A stretch of DNA of 64,000 nucleotides from Glycomyces albidus (lineage in GTDB: Bacteria > Actinomycetota > Actinomycetes > Mycobacteriales > Micromonosporaceae). Location of the stretch: the NCBI RefSeq assembly GCF_009451885.1, contig NZ_WIAO01000010.1:62001-126000 (forward strand), in the 5' to 3' direction. The translations under genes and the position numbers were made by a program. How positions within the stretch are numbered: position 1 is the stretch's first letter; each line of letters opens with the position of its first letter. The notes below the pieces were generated by a model. That model did not search any database. It saw only the letters and a list, made by a program, of their open reading frames with translations, and had not been told where the DNA came from. Positions 25,320-34,054 of the stretch are shown here, in pieces.

Positions 25320-25912
25320 TAGGCCGCCAGTCCCTTGAGGAGCGTGGCGAACGCGCGCTTCCAGTGCGCGTCCGCATCGTCGCCGCCCCCGAGGGCGCCG
25401 CGCAGCTCGAGGCCGGCGAGGCCGTGGGCGAGGGCGTTGAGCTGGACGGCGATATCGTGGGGCGGCAGGGGCGCGAAGGCGCCCTCGTCGACGCACCGGG
25501 CGCACGCGGCCACCAGAGCGTCGAACGTCGGCCGGATCCGGCGGCCGGCCTCGGCGTCGGGGCGGAACTCGGGGACGGGTCGGCCGAACATGAGCTCGTA
25601 CAGGTGCGGGTTGTCGCGGGCGTTCGCGCGGTAGGCGTCGCCGAGGGCGAGCAGGTCGGCCACGGGGTCGGCGGTGCGGGGCACGGCGTCGAACGCGGCG
25701 GCGAGGCGTTCGAAGCCCTCGAGGAACATCTCGCGGACCAGGCCGGCCTTGTCGCCGAAGAGGCTGTAGACGGCGGTGGTCGAGGTGCCGGTCTCCTGCG
25801 CGACGCGCCTGGTGGACAGGGCCGAGGGGCCTTCGGCGGCGAGCAGGCGGCCGCCGGCGTCGATGAGGTCGCGCCGCAGCGAGTCGTAATCGCGTTTCCT
25901 GGGTCGGGGCAT
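25319..25912 (-). CDS. TetR-family regulator
   Basis: A 197-residue TetR repressor. The N-terminal helix-turn-helix is LIDAGGRLLAAEGPSALSTR, RVAQETGTSTTAVYSLFGDK (recognition helix ending in the usual YxxF-K), and the C-terminal domain resembles the TetR_C_33/WHG group. It is divergent from the NAD-dependent epimerase-like gene at 25979, only 66 bp away, with a 24-bp palindrome covering a strong promoter. Repression of that gene and of itself is the simple reading. TACGCT seven bases before ATG on the minus strand suggests a leaderless transcript. Confidence 0.88.
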   Translation of the reverse strand: MPRPRKRDYDSLRRDLIDAGGRLLAAEGPSALSTRRVAQETGTSTTAVYSLFGDKAGLVREMFLEGFERLAAAFDAVPRTADPVADLLALGDAYRANARDNPHLYELMFGRPVPEFRPDAEAGRRIRPTFDALVAACARCVDEGAFAPLPPHDIAVQLNALAHGLAGLELRGALGGGDDADAHWKRAFATLLKGLAA

Positions 25913-25913
25913 G

Positions 25914-25952
25914 TTGACAAGCGTATCGTAACGTGGTTATATAACGGTGTTA
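25914..25952 (+). promoter_or_regulatory. TetR operator overlapping strong promoter
   Basis: -35 TTGACA (25914-25919) and -10 TATATA (25938-25943, 18-bp spacer) lie under a dyad: TAAC (25929-25932), GTTATATAAC (25936-25945), GTTA (25949-25952). A TetR dimer here would block the promoter of the epimerase-like gene. Confidence 0.7.
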
Positions 25953-25978
25953 CTAAACGAGGGACCAGGAGCACCCCA

Positions 25979-26899
25979 ATGTCCGATCTTCACGTCGTCC
26001 TCGGCGCCACCGGCGGCATCGGCGCGGCCGTCGCCGCCGAACTCACCGCCCGCGGCCACCGGGTGCGCGCCGTCAGCCGGAACGCGGCAGGCCCCGGCGG
26101 CTTCAGCGCCGACATCACCACGCCCGAAGGCGCCGCCGCCGCGTGCGAAGGCGCCGCGGTGGTCTACCAGTGCGCGCAGCCGCCGTACGCCCGGTGGGCG
26201 CAGGAGTTCCCCGGGTTCACCGACACCGTCCTCAGCGGCGTCGAGAAGGCCGGCGCGCGCCTGGTCATGGCCGACAACCTCTACATGTACGGCCCTGTGA
26301 AGGGCCCCATGACCGAGAACCTGCCGTACGCGGCGAAGAACCCCAAGGGCAGGGCCCGCGCGGAGGCCGCGACGCTCGTCCTCGACGCGCACCGCGAAGG
26401 ACGCGTCCGCGCCGCCATCGGCCGCGCCTCCGACTACTTCGGACCCGGCGGCCGCAACACCACGCTCGGCCCCAGCGTCTTCGCGGCCGCGGCGGCGGGG
26501 AAGACCGCCCGCTGGATGGGCGACATGGACGTCCTCCACACCGTCTCGTACCTGCCGGACATCGCCGCGGGCCTGGTCACGCTCGGCGAGCGGCCCGAGG
26601 CGGACGGGCGCGCCTGGCACCTACCGGTGCTCACCGCCCCCACCGGCCGCGAGTTCATGGACATGGTCCGGGACGCCTCGGGCGGGCGGGCGAGGAGCGC
26701 CGCCGTCGGGCGCGGCATGCAGCGGCTCATCGGCGCGTTCAACCCGATCGTCAAGGAACTCGGCGAGACCTGGTACCAGCGCGACCGCGACTGGGTCGTC
26801 GACGACACCGCGTTCCGCGCGGCCTTCGGCGAACCGCGCCTGACCCCGCACGAGGACGCGATCGCGGCGACGCTCGCCTGGTTCCGCCGGCAGGGCTGA
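25979..26899 (+). CDS. NAD-dependent epimerase/dehydratase-like protein
   Basis: A 306-residue extended-SDR-like protein: LHVVLGATGGIGAAVAAEL nucleotide loop, VSRNA after beta-2, and a Tyr in NLYMYGPVKGP where extended SDRs place part of the active site. The YxxxK is not clean (YGPVKG), so classical catalysis is uncertain. The start is ATG at 25979; GGACCAGGAGC precedes it. It is under a TTGACA/TATATA promoter with a TetR operator. TetR-regulated epimerase-like genes are frequent, with unknown substrate. Confidence 0.78.
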   Translation: MSDLHVVLGATGGIGAAVAAELTARGHRVRAVSRNAAGPGGFSADITTPEGAAAACEGAAVVYQCAQPPYARWAQEFPGFTDTVLSGVEKAGARLVMADNLYMYGPVKGPMTENLPYAAKNPKGRARAEAATLVLDAHREGRVRAAIGRASDYFGPGGRNTTLGPSVFAAAAAGKTARWMGDMDVLHTVSYLPDIAAGLVTLGERPEADGRAWHLPVLTAPTGREFMDMVRDASGGRARSAAVGRGMQRLIGAFNPIVKELGETWYQRDRDWVVDDTAFRAAFGEPRLTPHEDAIAATLAWFRRQG

Positions 26900-26996
26900 T
26901 TCCGGCGGGATTCCCCGCCTGATTCCCCCAAACCGCCGCTCACGGGCTCCGCGGCTTCGTACACTGCGCACATTTCCGTCTCCAGTGGAGGGCATC

Positions 26997-27314
26997 ATGA
27001 CGCAGGATTACGAGCAGGCCGGGGCTCCGGCGAGGTTGCCCCGCGAGATGAACGGACTCGCGATCGCGGCGTTCGTCCTCGCGATCGTGGGCCTGTGCAG
27101 CCCGATCGCCATCCTCGGGCTCATCTTCGGCTACGTCGCCAAGAGCCAGATCAGGAAGCGCAACAACTCCGGCGACGGCCTGGCCAGAGCCGCCATCATC
27201 CTCGGCTGGATCTCGATCATCCTGTTCGTCCTCCTGGTCGTCTTCGGCGTCGCCGCCGGCACCTTCGCGGACTGGGACCAGTGGAAGCAGAACTGGAACG
27301 AGCAGGTCAACTAG
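26997..27314 (+). CDS. DUF4190 small membrane protein
   Basis: A 105-residue protein with two membrane helices: LAIAAFVLAIVGLCSPIAILGLIFGYVA and AAIILGWISIILFVLLVVFGVAAG. Between them is the basic KSQIRKRNNSGDG loop, the DUF4190 pattern. These proteins are common in actinobacteria and of unknown role, often alone or fused to signalling domains. I took ATG at 26997 since GGAGGG lies four bases before it; an in-frame GTG at 26985 has no such support. Confidence 0.82.
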   Translation: MTQDYEQAGAPARLPREMNGLAIAAFVLAIVGLCSPIAILGLIFGYVAKSQIRKRNNSGDGLARAAIILGWISIILFVLLVVFGVAAGTFADWDQWKQNWNEQVN

Positions 27315-27384
27315 GCGCTGCGGGGATCGTGCGATTTCCGCGATCCCCCGCCGCCGCCTCCCCGGTCCCCTACGCTTCGGGGCC

Positions 27385-28533
27385 ATGGGAGCAGACAGGA
27401 CAAAGAGGACGGCCATGGCGCTGGCCGCGGGCGCCGTCGCCGCGGCCGCGCTCACGGTCGCACCCGCCGCGGCGGCCGAGGCCCCGCAGTACCGGGCCGA
27501 CCAGATCGCGCAGCTCGAACCCGCCGACGTGCCCCTGGAGCCGGGCGCGCCGCACGCGGTCGTGCACGCCGACGCCGCGTTCATCAAGGCCCGCTTCGAC
27601 GGCGTCGCACTCGGCGAACGCGACCGCATCACCGTGTCGAGCCCTGACGGGGCCGAGTCCTACGAGTACGGGCCCGCCGACATCACCGAAGGGGCCCTGC
27701 GGACGCTGTCGATCGACGGCGCCGCCGCCGAGGTCGTGCTCCACGACGCCGACGACGGCGTGACCGCCGCCGCCCGCCTCGCCGGCTACGCCCGGGGCCT
27801 GAACGAGGCCGAACTCGCGTCCAGGCCGACCGGCGGTCCCGAAAGCGTCTGCGGCAAGAACGACTCGCTGCACGCCGTCTGCTACCGCGAGTCCGACCCG
27901 GTCGCGTGGGACGCCAGCCGCTCCGTCGCCCGGCTCATCATCGACGACGAGTCGTACTGCACCGCCTGGATCGCCGGGGCGAACCGGATCATGACCAACC
28001 AGCACTGCATCGCGAACGGGCAGGAGGTGCGGGCGACCGAGGTGCAGTTCGGGTACGAGTGCTACGAATGCACGGGCGGGCAGGCCCGCACGCCGCTCAA
28101 GCTGCGGGGCCATGAAGTCCTGGCGTCGGACGCCACGTACGACTTCACGCTGTTCACCGTGGACGACCCCGAGGCCATCGCGCACCTGCCGCACCTGCCG
28201 ATCGACACCCGGCACGCCGAAGTCCGCGAGAAGGTGTTCATCCCGGGGCACCCCGGCGGCAAGCCGATGCGCATCTCCTCCCTCAGCGACGAAGGGCGGC
28301 CCTGGACGGCCGACCACTGCCAGATCCTCGACAACCGCGCCGACGGCAACGGCCCCCGCACCGACCTGTCCTACTACTGCGACACCGCCGGCGGCTCCTC
28401 CGGATCGCCGGTGATCAGCCGCGAGACCGGCGCCGTCGTGGGCCTGCACCACCTCGGCGGATGCCCCAACAGCGCGGCGCGCATGGACCTGATCCACCCG
28501 CTCATCGCGCCGTATCTGGAGTGGAACGTCTAG
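27385..28533 (+). CDS. Secreted trypsin-like serine protease
   Basis: A 382-residue exported protease. It has a Sec-type signal (residues 1-31, cut near AAAAEAP), a pro-region to about 150, then a chymotrypsin-fold domain. The triad is H207 in MTNQHCIAN, D253 in TYDFTLF and S339 in GGSSGSPV. Cysteine pairs (for example in YECYECTGG and YYCDTAGG) suggest disulphides. The catalytic domain resembles lysyl endopeptidase/glutamyl-endopeptidase-like bacterial members, so specificity is unclear. TACGCT at 27371-27376 lies eight bases before ATG, with no ribosome-binding site. Confidence 0.85.
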   Translation: MGADRTKRTAMALAAGAVAAAALTVAPAAAAEAPQYRADQIAQLEPADVPLEPGAPHAVVHADAAFIKARFDGVALGERDRITVSSPDGAESYEYGPADITEGALRTLSIDGAAAEVVLHDADDGVTAAARLAGYARGLNEAELASRPTGGPESVCGKNDSLHAVCYRESDPVAWDASRSVARLIIDDESYCTAWIAGANRIMTNQHCIANGQEVRATEVQFGYECYECTGGQARTPLKLRGHEVLASDATYDFTLFTVDDPEAIAHLPHLPIDTRHAEVREKVFIPGHPGGKPMRISSLSDEGRPWTADHCQILDNRADGNGPRTDLSYYCDTAGGSSGSPVISRETGAVVGLHHLGGCPNSAARMDLIHPLIAPYLEWNV

Positions 28534-28639
28534 GTTTGCCGACTGCGGGCGGCGGGGCACTCCCCCGCCGCCCGTTCCGATCCCGCACCGGGGATCCGGG
28601 CCGGCCAGGATCGATTCGAGCGCCGATGTGGAGGATCCC

Positions 28640-29674
28640 GTGAGCGAGACGCCGACCGGAGCGGCCGAGACCGACCCCGCCGAGCCCGCGGGCGAGGGCG
28701 AGGGCGAGGCCGAGCGGCGCGGCGGCATCGGACGTGCGGTCCGGTGGGTCGTGGCCATGCTCGCGTGCGTGCTCGCCGTCGCTGCCGCGACCGGCGCCGT
28801 CGCCGCCTACTATGCGCGTCTCGAACTGCTGACGACCGACCAGTTCGTGGACCGCACCCGGCCGATCGCCGAGGACGAGCAGGTCCAGGCGGCCGTCGCG
28901 GACCTGATCACCTCGAGGATCGAGGAGGCCGTCGACATCGACGCGATCACCCGCCAGGCGGCCGGCTGGGTCGGCACCGAGGACCCGCCCGAGTACATCC
29001 GCGACCTCGTCGCCGCGGCGGCCGAGAGCCTGCGCGCCCGCATCGAGACCGAGGTGAACGCGTTCGTCGCGAGCCCCCGCTTCCTCGAGGTATGGGACGC
29101 GGCGGTGACCGAGGCGCACTCGTCACTGGTCTCGGCCCTCGAAGGCGAGAACGCCGGCTCGCTCGTCGCGGACGGGAACACGCTCGCGATCGACCTCGGG
29201 CACGTGGTCGAGGTCGTCAAGGAGCGCTTGGCGGAGAACGACTTCGCGTACGCGGCCGACATCCCCGCAGTCGAGGCCGACTACGTGCTGCTGGACTCGG
29301 AGCAGGTCCCCGAGCTCCAGGAGCGGATCGACCAGTTGCAGTGGGCCGCGACCTGGCTGCCGTGGATCGCCCTGGGGCTGCTGGTGATCGCGGTGCTGGT
29401 CGCGCCGCGCCGGTGGGTCGCGGCGCTCGTCGTCGGCGTCCTCGGCGCGGTCATGGCGGGCGCGGCGCTGATCGCGCTGGCGGCGGGCCGGGAGCGGTTC
29501 GTCGAACAGGCCGGGGACGCGGCGTTCGCGCCGCTGACGTACGACGCGTTCACCTCGGATCTCAGAGGGACGTACGTGCTGATGCTCGTCATCGCCGCCG
29601 TGGTCGCGATAGTGGCGGTCGCGGCGATGTTCATGCGCCGCAAGGGACATGAGCGTGTCGGCCGAACGCGTTAG
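28640..29674 (+). CDS. Uncharacterised integral membrane protein
   Basis: A 344-residue protein with one N-terminal membrane helix (about residues 32-58), an extracytoplasmic alpha-helical region of some 160 residues without cysteines, and three C-terminal membrane helices. The N-terminus is acidic and Glu-rich. I do not recognise a characterised family; similar layouts occur as conserved hypothetical proteins in actinobacteria. GTG at 28640 is chosen because GGAGG lies five bases before it; an in-frame GTG at 28628 lacks support. The stop codon overlaps the convergent proC stop by three bases. Confidence 0.68.
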   Translation: MSETPTGAAETDPAEPAGEGEGEAERRGGIGRAVRWVVAMLACVLAVAAATGAVAAYYARLELLTTDQFVDRTRPIAEDEQVQAAVADLITSRIEEAVDIDAITRQAAGWVGTEDPPEYIRDLVAAAAESLRARIETEVNAFVASPRFLEVWDAAVTEAHSSLVSALEGENAGSLVADGNTLAIDLGHVVEVVKERLAENDFAYAADIPAVEADYVLLDSEQVPELQERIDQLQWAATWLPWIALGLLVIAVLVAPRRWVAALVVGVLGAVMAGAALIALAAGRERFVEQAGDAAFAPLTYDAFTSDLRGTYVLMLVIAAVVAIVAVAAMFMRRKGHERVGRTR

Positions 29675-30459
29675 CGGGCGAGACCGCGGCCGCGGCGCGC
29701 GGCGGCGGCGACCGCTCGTCTGACGGCGTCGCCGACGGCGGCGTCGTTCAGGACGTCCAGGGCTGCGGCCGTGGGGCCGCCGGGAGTGGTGACCTGGTCG
29801 AGGAGCTCGGCGGGCGGCTCGTCGCTCGACTGGAGGTGCAGGCAGGCGCCGAGGAGCGTCTGCTCGACCATGACGCGCGCGGCGGCGCGGTCCATGCCGC
29901 CGTCGACCGCGGCCGATGTCATCGCATCGGCGAGGTACAGCAGGAACGCCGGCCCCGAGCCGCCCACGGCCGTGACGAGGTCCATCAAGGACTCTTCGAC
30001 CGTGACCGTGACGCCGACCCGGTCGAACAGGTCCTCGATCTCGGTCAGGTCGGTGCCTTCCGGCGCGGTCAGCGCGGTCGCGGCCTCGCGTGCGCGGGCG
30101 GCGACGTTCGTCATGGCCCGCACCGCGATCGTGCCCTCGGGCAGCCGCGCGGCCAGCTTCGCGAGCGGGACGCCGGCGGCGAGCGACACGACGACCGCGT
30201 CGGGCTCCAGGGCGGGCGCGATCTCGTCGAGCACCCGCTCGACCGCGCCGGGCCGGGTGGCGATGAGGACGACGTCGGCTTCGGAGACCGCGCCGGCGTT
30301 GTCGGTCCCCACTTCGATCCCGTACGCGTCGGCGAGGATCGCGGCCCGCTCGGCCGGCTGGGCCGTGGCCCAGATCTGCGCGGGCGGCATCCCCGATTCG
30401 AGCAGCCCGATGAGGACGGCCTCACCGAGATGGCCGACGCCGATGATCGCGATGTCCAT
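29671..30459 (-). CDS. proC: Pyrroline-5-carboxylate reductase
   Basis: A 262-residue P5C reductase, the last step of proline synthesis (P5C + NAD(P)H to proline). The N-terminal Rossmann motif is MDIAIIGVGHLGEAVLIGL; the C-terminal dimer domain carries the family-diagnostic TAVGGSGPAF and QVTTPGGPTAAAL. Length is normal. GGGGAGGTG lies before ATG. It stands alone on the minus strand. A genome like this usually has a second proC elsewhere; whether this one is the main copy is not known. Confidence 0.88.
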   Translation of the reverse strand: MDIAIIGVGHLGEAVLIGLLESGMPPAQIWATAQPAERAAILADAYGIEVGTDNAGAVSEADVVLIATRPGAVERVLDEIAPALEPDAVVVSLAAGVPLAKLAARLPEGTIAVRAMTNVAARAREAATALTAPEGTDLTEIEDLFDRVGVTVTVEESLMDLVTAVGGSGPAFLLYLADAMTSAAVDGGMDRAAARVMVEQTLLGACLHLQSSDEPPAELLDQVTTPGGPTAAALDVLNDAAVGDAVRRAVAAAARRGRGLAR

Positions 30460-30531
30460 GACGCACCTCCCCTCGGAACCGCAATCTAACGGCCCCGGTC
30501 CGCTACCTCAGCGTTTCGGACGAATCGGGCA

Positions 30532-31011
30532 CTACCGCAGCGCCTCGGCCATGGCGGTGAGCCACCGGTCGGTGGCCTTGGCCTGGAGGAGCCGCGCCGC
30601 GGGCGCGGCCAGCCGGCTGGCGAATGTGCCGGGGACGGAGAAGGACCGCACGGTGAAGCGGGTGCGGTCGCCGAGCGCCTCGAGGAGGAACGCCGCCTCG
30701 CCGCGTTCGGGGTGGCCGGGCAGCGAGCCGTAGCCGAAGCCGGCGAACTCGGGCGTCTCCTCGGCCCACACCACCCGGCAGGGGATGCGCAGGACGCCCG
30801 CGAACCGGAGCGTCACGTCGACGCCGACCGCCGCGCGGGGCGCGGTGGCCGCGGGGTGGAGGCCGCAGCGTTCGTGGAGGCCCCAGGTCATGAGGATCTC
30901 GGCGGGCCGGGCGAGCGGGGCGTCGAGGACGGTCGCGCGTTCGAGGTGGCGGTAGCCGGCGGGGAGCGGGCCGGAGCGGGTGGCGCCGACCTCCGGGTAG
31001 TTCGGGTTCAC
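30532..31011 (-). CDS. DUF1990 family protein
   Basis: A 159-residue DUF1990 protein. Recognisable blocks are NYPEVGATRSGPLPAGYRHL, the central CRVVWAEE, and FGYGSLPGHPERGEAAFLLE with FTVRSFSVPG. The fold is START-like and the role is unknown. It begins with GTG at 31011, which overlaps the TGA of the upstream acetyltransferase gene as GTGA, so the two are translationally coupled. Confidence 0.82.
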   Translation of the reverse strand: MNPNYPEVGATRSGPLPAGYRHLERATVLDAPLARPAEILMTWGLHERCGLHPAATAPRAAVGVDVTLRFAGVLRIPCRVVWAEETPEFAGFGYGSLPGHPERGEAAFLLEALGDRTRFTVRSFSVPGTFASRLAAPAARLLQAKATDRWLTAMAEALR

Positions 31012-31565
31012 GGGCGCTCCGTTCGGGGGTTGAGGATCTCGAAGAGGACGTGGTCGCGCAGGCGGCCGGTGGTGAGCGAGTAGCAGGGGGTCAGGCCGAG
31101 TCGGCGGAACCCGTTGCGCGCCAGGACTTTCTGCGAGGCCAGGTTGTCGGGGAGGGTCTCGGCCCGGAGCTTGTCGAGCTCGAGTTCGCCGAACGCGATC
31201 GACTTGGCGAGGCGCACCGCCTCGGTGGCGATGCCCCGGCGGGTCTCGGCGGCGGCGACCCAGTAGCCGACACTGCACGTGCGGACGTAGGGGCCGAGGA
31301 CGATCGTGTTGAACAGGAGCCCGCCGACGTGGCGGCCGTGCTCGAGGATGACGTAGGAGCGGCCGGTGCCGGCCTCGGTGCGCGCCAGTGCGGCCTCGAT
31401 CGAGTCGCGGACGCCCGGGAGCGTGTAGGTGGAGTCGTCTTCGTCGGGTTCCCAGCGGGCGAGGTGGTCGCGGCTGGCGGACCGGAGCGCGGCGATCGCT
31501 TCGGCGTCCGCTGGGGTGACGGGGCGGAGTGCGATCCCGGGCGGGGCGGGGATCGGTTCGGGCAT
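31008..31565 (-). CDS. GNAT acetyltransferase (RimJ/RimL-like)
   Basis: A 185-residue GNAT protein: GIALRPVTPADAEAIAAL start, SVGYWVAAAETRRGIATEAV (motif A with the acetyl-CoA loop R-x-x-G-x-A) and LRAETLPDNLASQKVLARNG (motif B). This is the RimJ/RimL group, which acetylates N-terminal amines of ribosomal proteins or small amines; the substrate here is not known. I chose MPEPIPAPP at 31565, with GAAGGGGGAG before it. Its stop overlaps the GTG of the DUF1990 gene. Confidence 0.85.
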   Translation of the reverse strand: MPEPIPAPPGIALRPVTPADAEAIAALRSASRDHLARWEPDEDDSTYTLPGVRDSIEAALARTEAGTGRSYVILEHGRHVGGLLFNTIVLGPYVRTCSVGYWVAAAETRRGIATEAVRLAKSIAFGELELDKLRAETLPDNLASQKVLARNGFRRLGLTPCYSLTTGRLRDHVLFEILNPRTERP

Positions 31566-31756
31566 GGCTCCCCCTTCGGTCGATGGCGACCGGTCGAGCC
31601 TAGTCCGCCCGGCGCCCGTTCGGCCGCACACGGCGGCCGGGCCGCCCGGTCGGGCCGCGAACAAGGCCGCGACCTTCGGATCGGCCAAGGCTACTTCCGT
31701 ATCGGATCGGGGCCGGGACGTTGAACGGGGGGCGTGCGGCGGTTAGCCTTCGGCGC

Positions 31757-32866
31757 ATGCAGGGTGAGCGGCGCGGGGCGCGCGGGTGGGCGGCGGACAC
31801 CGGGCTGTTCGCGTTCGGCGTGTTCTCGTGGCTGTGCATCGCCGGCGACCGGATGCGGCTCGGCCTGCCGGATCCGGCGTGGCTGTTCGAGCTGGACCAG
31901 GTCGCCGGGATCGTCGGGCTGGGGCTGCTGTGGGTGCGGCGGCGGTGGCCCACGCAGGCCGCCGCGGTCGCCGTCGCGCTGTCGACGTTCTCGGAGACGA
32001 TCGCGTTCCCGCTGCTCGTGCTGCTGTTCGCGGTCATCGTGCGGCGGCCGCCGCGGACGGCGGCCTGGGTGTACGCCGGGGCCCTCGCCGCCGCCGGCGT
32101 CTATGCGTGGATCCGGCCGCAGGAGCTGGGCGTCCTCGGGAACCTCGGGTTCGCGGTGGTCCTCTACGGCGCCATCGCCGGCTGGGGCATGGTCACGCGG
32201 TACCGCCGGGCCCTGCGGGAGCGGGCGGCCGAGCAGGAGCGGGAGGAACGCGAGCGGGCCCGCCAGCGGGCGCGCGAAGAGCTCGCCCGCGAACTGCACG
32301 ACCTGCTCGGGCACCGGCTGTCGCTGCTGAGCCTGCACGCGGGCGCCATGGAGTACCGCAGCGACCTCTCCCCCGAGGAGCTCGCGAGCGCGGCCGGCGT
32401 GGTCCGGGAGCAGTCGCACCTGGCGATGCGGGACCTGCGGGAGGTCATCGCGGTCCTCCGGGCCCCGATCGGGGAGCTACCGCAGCCGTCGATGGCGGAC
32501 CTGCGGGCGCTCGTCGAGGAGGCCCGGCCCGGGTCGGAGATCGCGTTCGCGTCGACCGCGGAGGGCGAGGCGCCCGAGCGCTCGGGGCGCACGGCCTACC
32601 GGATCGTGCAGGAGGCGCTCACGAACGCGCGCAAGCACGCCGAGGGCGCGCCGGTCGCCGTGACCGTGTCGGGCGGGCCCGGCGAGGGCCTCGAAGTCGA
32701 GGTCGCGAACGGTCCCGGCCGGGAGGTCGACCGGCCCGCGGAGCGGCCCGGGCACGGCCTGATCGGGCTCGAGGAGCGGACGGCGCTCGCGGGCGGGCGG
32801 CTCGAGTACGGCCCGCGTGAGGACGGCGGGTGGCGGGTGCGGGCGTGGCTACCCTGGACGGCATGA
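31757..32866 (+). CDS. NarL-type sensor histidine kinase
   Basis: A 369-residue kinase. Several membrane helices occupy residues 10-148, with no large extracytoplasmic sensor, so it may sense membrane state or a partner. A coiled linker follows (ERAAEQEREERERARQRARE), then the HisKA_3 domain with phospho-acceptor H181 in ARELHDLLGHRLSLL. The HATPase at the C-terminus has TAYRIVQEALTNARKHA, with GHGLIGLEERTALAGG as the G-box. ATG at 31757 is preceded by TAGCCT at seven bases and no ribosome-binding site, suggesting a leaderless start. Its stop overlaps the regulator ATG as ATGA. Confidence 0.87.
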   Translation: MQGERRGARGWAADTGLFAFGVFSWLCIAGDRMRLGLPDPAWLFELDQVAGIVGLGLLWVRRRWPTQAAAVAVALSTFSETIAFPLLVLLFAVIVRRPPRTAAWVYAGALAAAGVYAWIRPQELGVLGNLGFAVVLYGAIAGWGMVTRYRRALRERAAEQEREERERARQRAREELARELHDLLGHRLSLLSLHAGAMEYRSDLSPEELASAAGVVREQSHLAMRDLREVIAVLRAPIGELPQPSMADLRALVEEARPGSEIAFASTAEGEAPERSGRTAYRIVQEALTNARKHAEGAPVAVTVSGGPGEGLEVEVANGPGREVDRPAERPGHGLIGLEERTALAGGRLEYGPREDGGWRVRAWLPWTA

Positions 32867-33525
32867 GCGAGCGTGTGAAGGTCCTGGTCGTGGACGACGA
32901 CCCGCTGGTGCGGGCGGGCCTGCGGATGATCCTCGGCGGGGCCGCGGACCTCGATGTCGTCGGGGAGGCCGGCAGCGGCGCCGACGTGCCGCCGCTCGTC
33001 GCGCAGTTGCGGCCGGACGTCGTGCTCATGGACCTGCACATGCCCGGGGTCGACGGGCTGACGGCGACCGAGCGGCTGCGCGCGGACCCCGGCGCGCCGG
33101 AGGTGCTGGTGCTCACCGCGTTCGAAGCGGACGGGCACGTGCAGCGGGCGCTGCGCGCCGGCGCGGGCGGCTTCCTGCTCAAGGACACGCCGCCGGCCCA
33201 GATCGTCGCGGCGGTGCGGCGGGTCGCGCAGGGCGAGCCGGTGCTGTCGCCTGAGGTCACGCGGCGGCTCATCGGCCTCGCGGTCGGCGGAGGCGGCGGC
33301 GACCGGCGCGGCGCGGCTCGGGAGCGCTTGCGGGCGTTGAACAACCGTGAAGCCGAGGTCGCGGCGGAGGTGGGCCGGGGCCGGTCGAACGCGGAGATCG
33401 CGGCGGCCCTGCACCTGAGCGTCCCGACCGTGAAGACGCACGTCTCGGCGGCGCTCGCGAAACTCGGGTTGAACAATCGGGTGCAGCTCGCGCTGCTGGT
33501 CAACGACGCGGGAGTCGTGGACTGA
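32863..33525 (+). CDS. NarL-family response regulator
   Basis: A 220-residue regulator. The receiver domain has acidic D11, D12, phospho-acceptor D57 (VLMDLHMPG), T85 and K107 (LLKDTP). The C-terminal LuxR-type helix-turn-helix is LNNREAEVAAEVGRGRSNAE followed by LSVPTVKTHVSAALAKLGL. It overlaps the kinase gene by four bases, so the pair are coupled. Target genes are not evident; a degraded ABC exporter lies directly downstream, the kind of gene these systems often control. Confidence 0.9.
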   Translation: MSERVKVLVVDDDPLVRAGLRMILGGAADLDVVGEAGSGADVPPLVAQLRPDVVLMDLHMPGVDGLTATERLRADPGAPEVLVLTAFEADGHVQRALRAGAGGFLLKDTPPAQIVAAVRRVAQGEPVLSPEVTRRLIGLAVGGGGGDRRGAARERLRALNNREAEVAAEVGRGRSNAEIAAALHLSVPTVKTHVSAALAKLGLNNRVQLALLVNDAGVVD

Positions 33526-33617
33526 CCTCGCCCGCGTTCGCGCCCGCGCCTGGAAGCGCCGGACGCGAGCGACGCGGAGCCGCGGGAAGCGCTCGCGGTC
33601 GCCGATCACGGGCGACC

Positions 33618-33880
33618 TGTCCGGCCGCCTCGGGGCGGGGCCGAACACGAGGATCGTCGGGCGCGACCGCGCGCTCACATCGGCGGCGTGGAACAGGTGG
33701 CGCTCGCGCGGGTCGTCCCCGCGGCGCCCGAGGTGGTCGTGCTCGGCGAGGCGACGCCGTCCACGCCGCCGATGTCGACCTGGACCCGGAGGCACGGTCG
33801 TGAGCATCGCGCACCGGCGCGGCACGGCGCACGACACCGACCGGGTCGCGGTGATCGAGCGGCGGCCGGGTCATCGAGTT
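33618..33880 (+). pseudogene. Relic of an ABC exporter ATPase domain
   Basis: Three frames each give a part of one nucleotide-binding domain. They are LGAGPNTRIVGRDRALT, then VALARVVPAAPEVVVLGEAT (Walker B and the residues before it, with G in place of D in the usual DEAT), then DVDLDPEA and finally SIAHRRGTAHDTDRVAVIE (the H-loop region of an IAHRLST-type exporter). At least two frameshifts break it, and no upstream membrane domain is visible. It lies right after the response regulator. Confidence 0.6.
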
Positions 33881-34054
33881 GCGTCGCGCGAGGATCAACG
33901 CGCGGGGCAGGCCGTTCGCGGTGCCGATGCGGCGCGGGCATGGGCGGGCCGGGCCACGGGTGGATCACGCGGTGCACAGTGGCAGACTGCTCGCATCCCG
34001 GCCTTCTCCCCTCGGGCCGTCACCGCCGAGCCCCCACACCCTCACGGAAGCCGC

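Noticed and set aside
33526-34054. Short minus-strand frames in the gap before the TPR-like gene
   Set aside because: No family match or ribosome-binding site; the plus strand shows a fragmented ABC ATPase instead.
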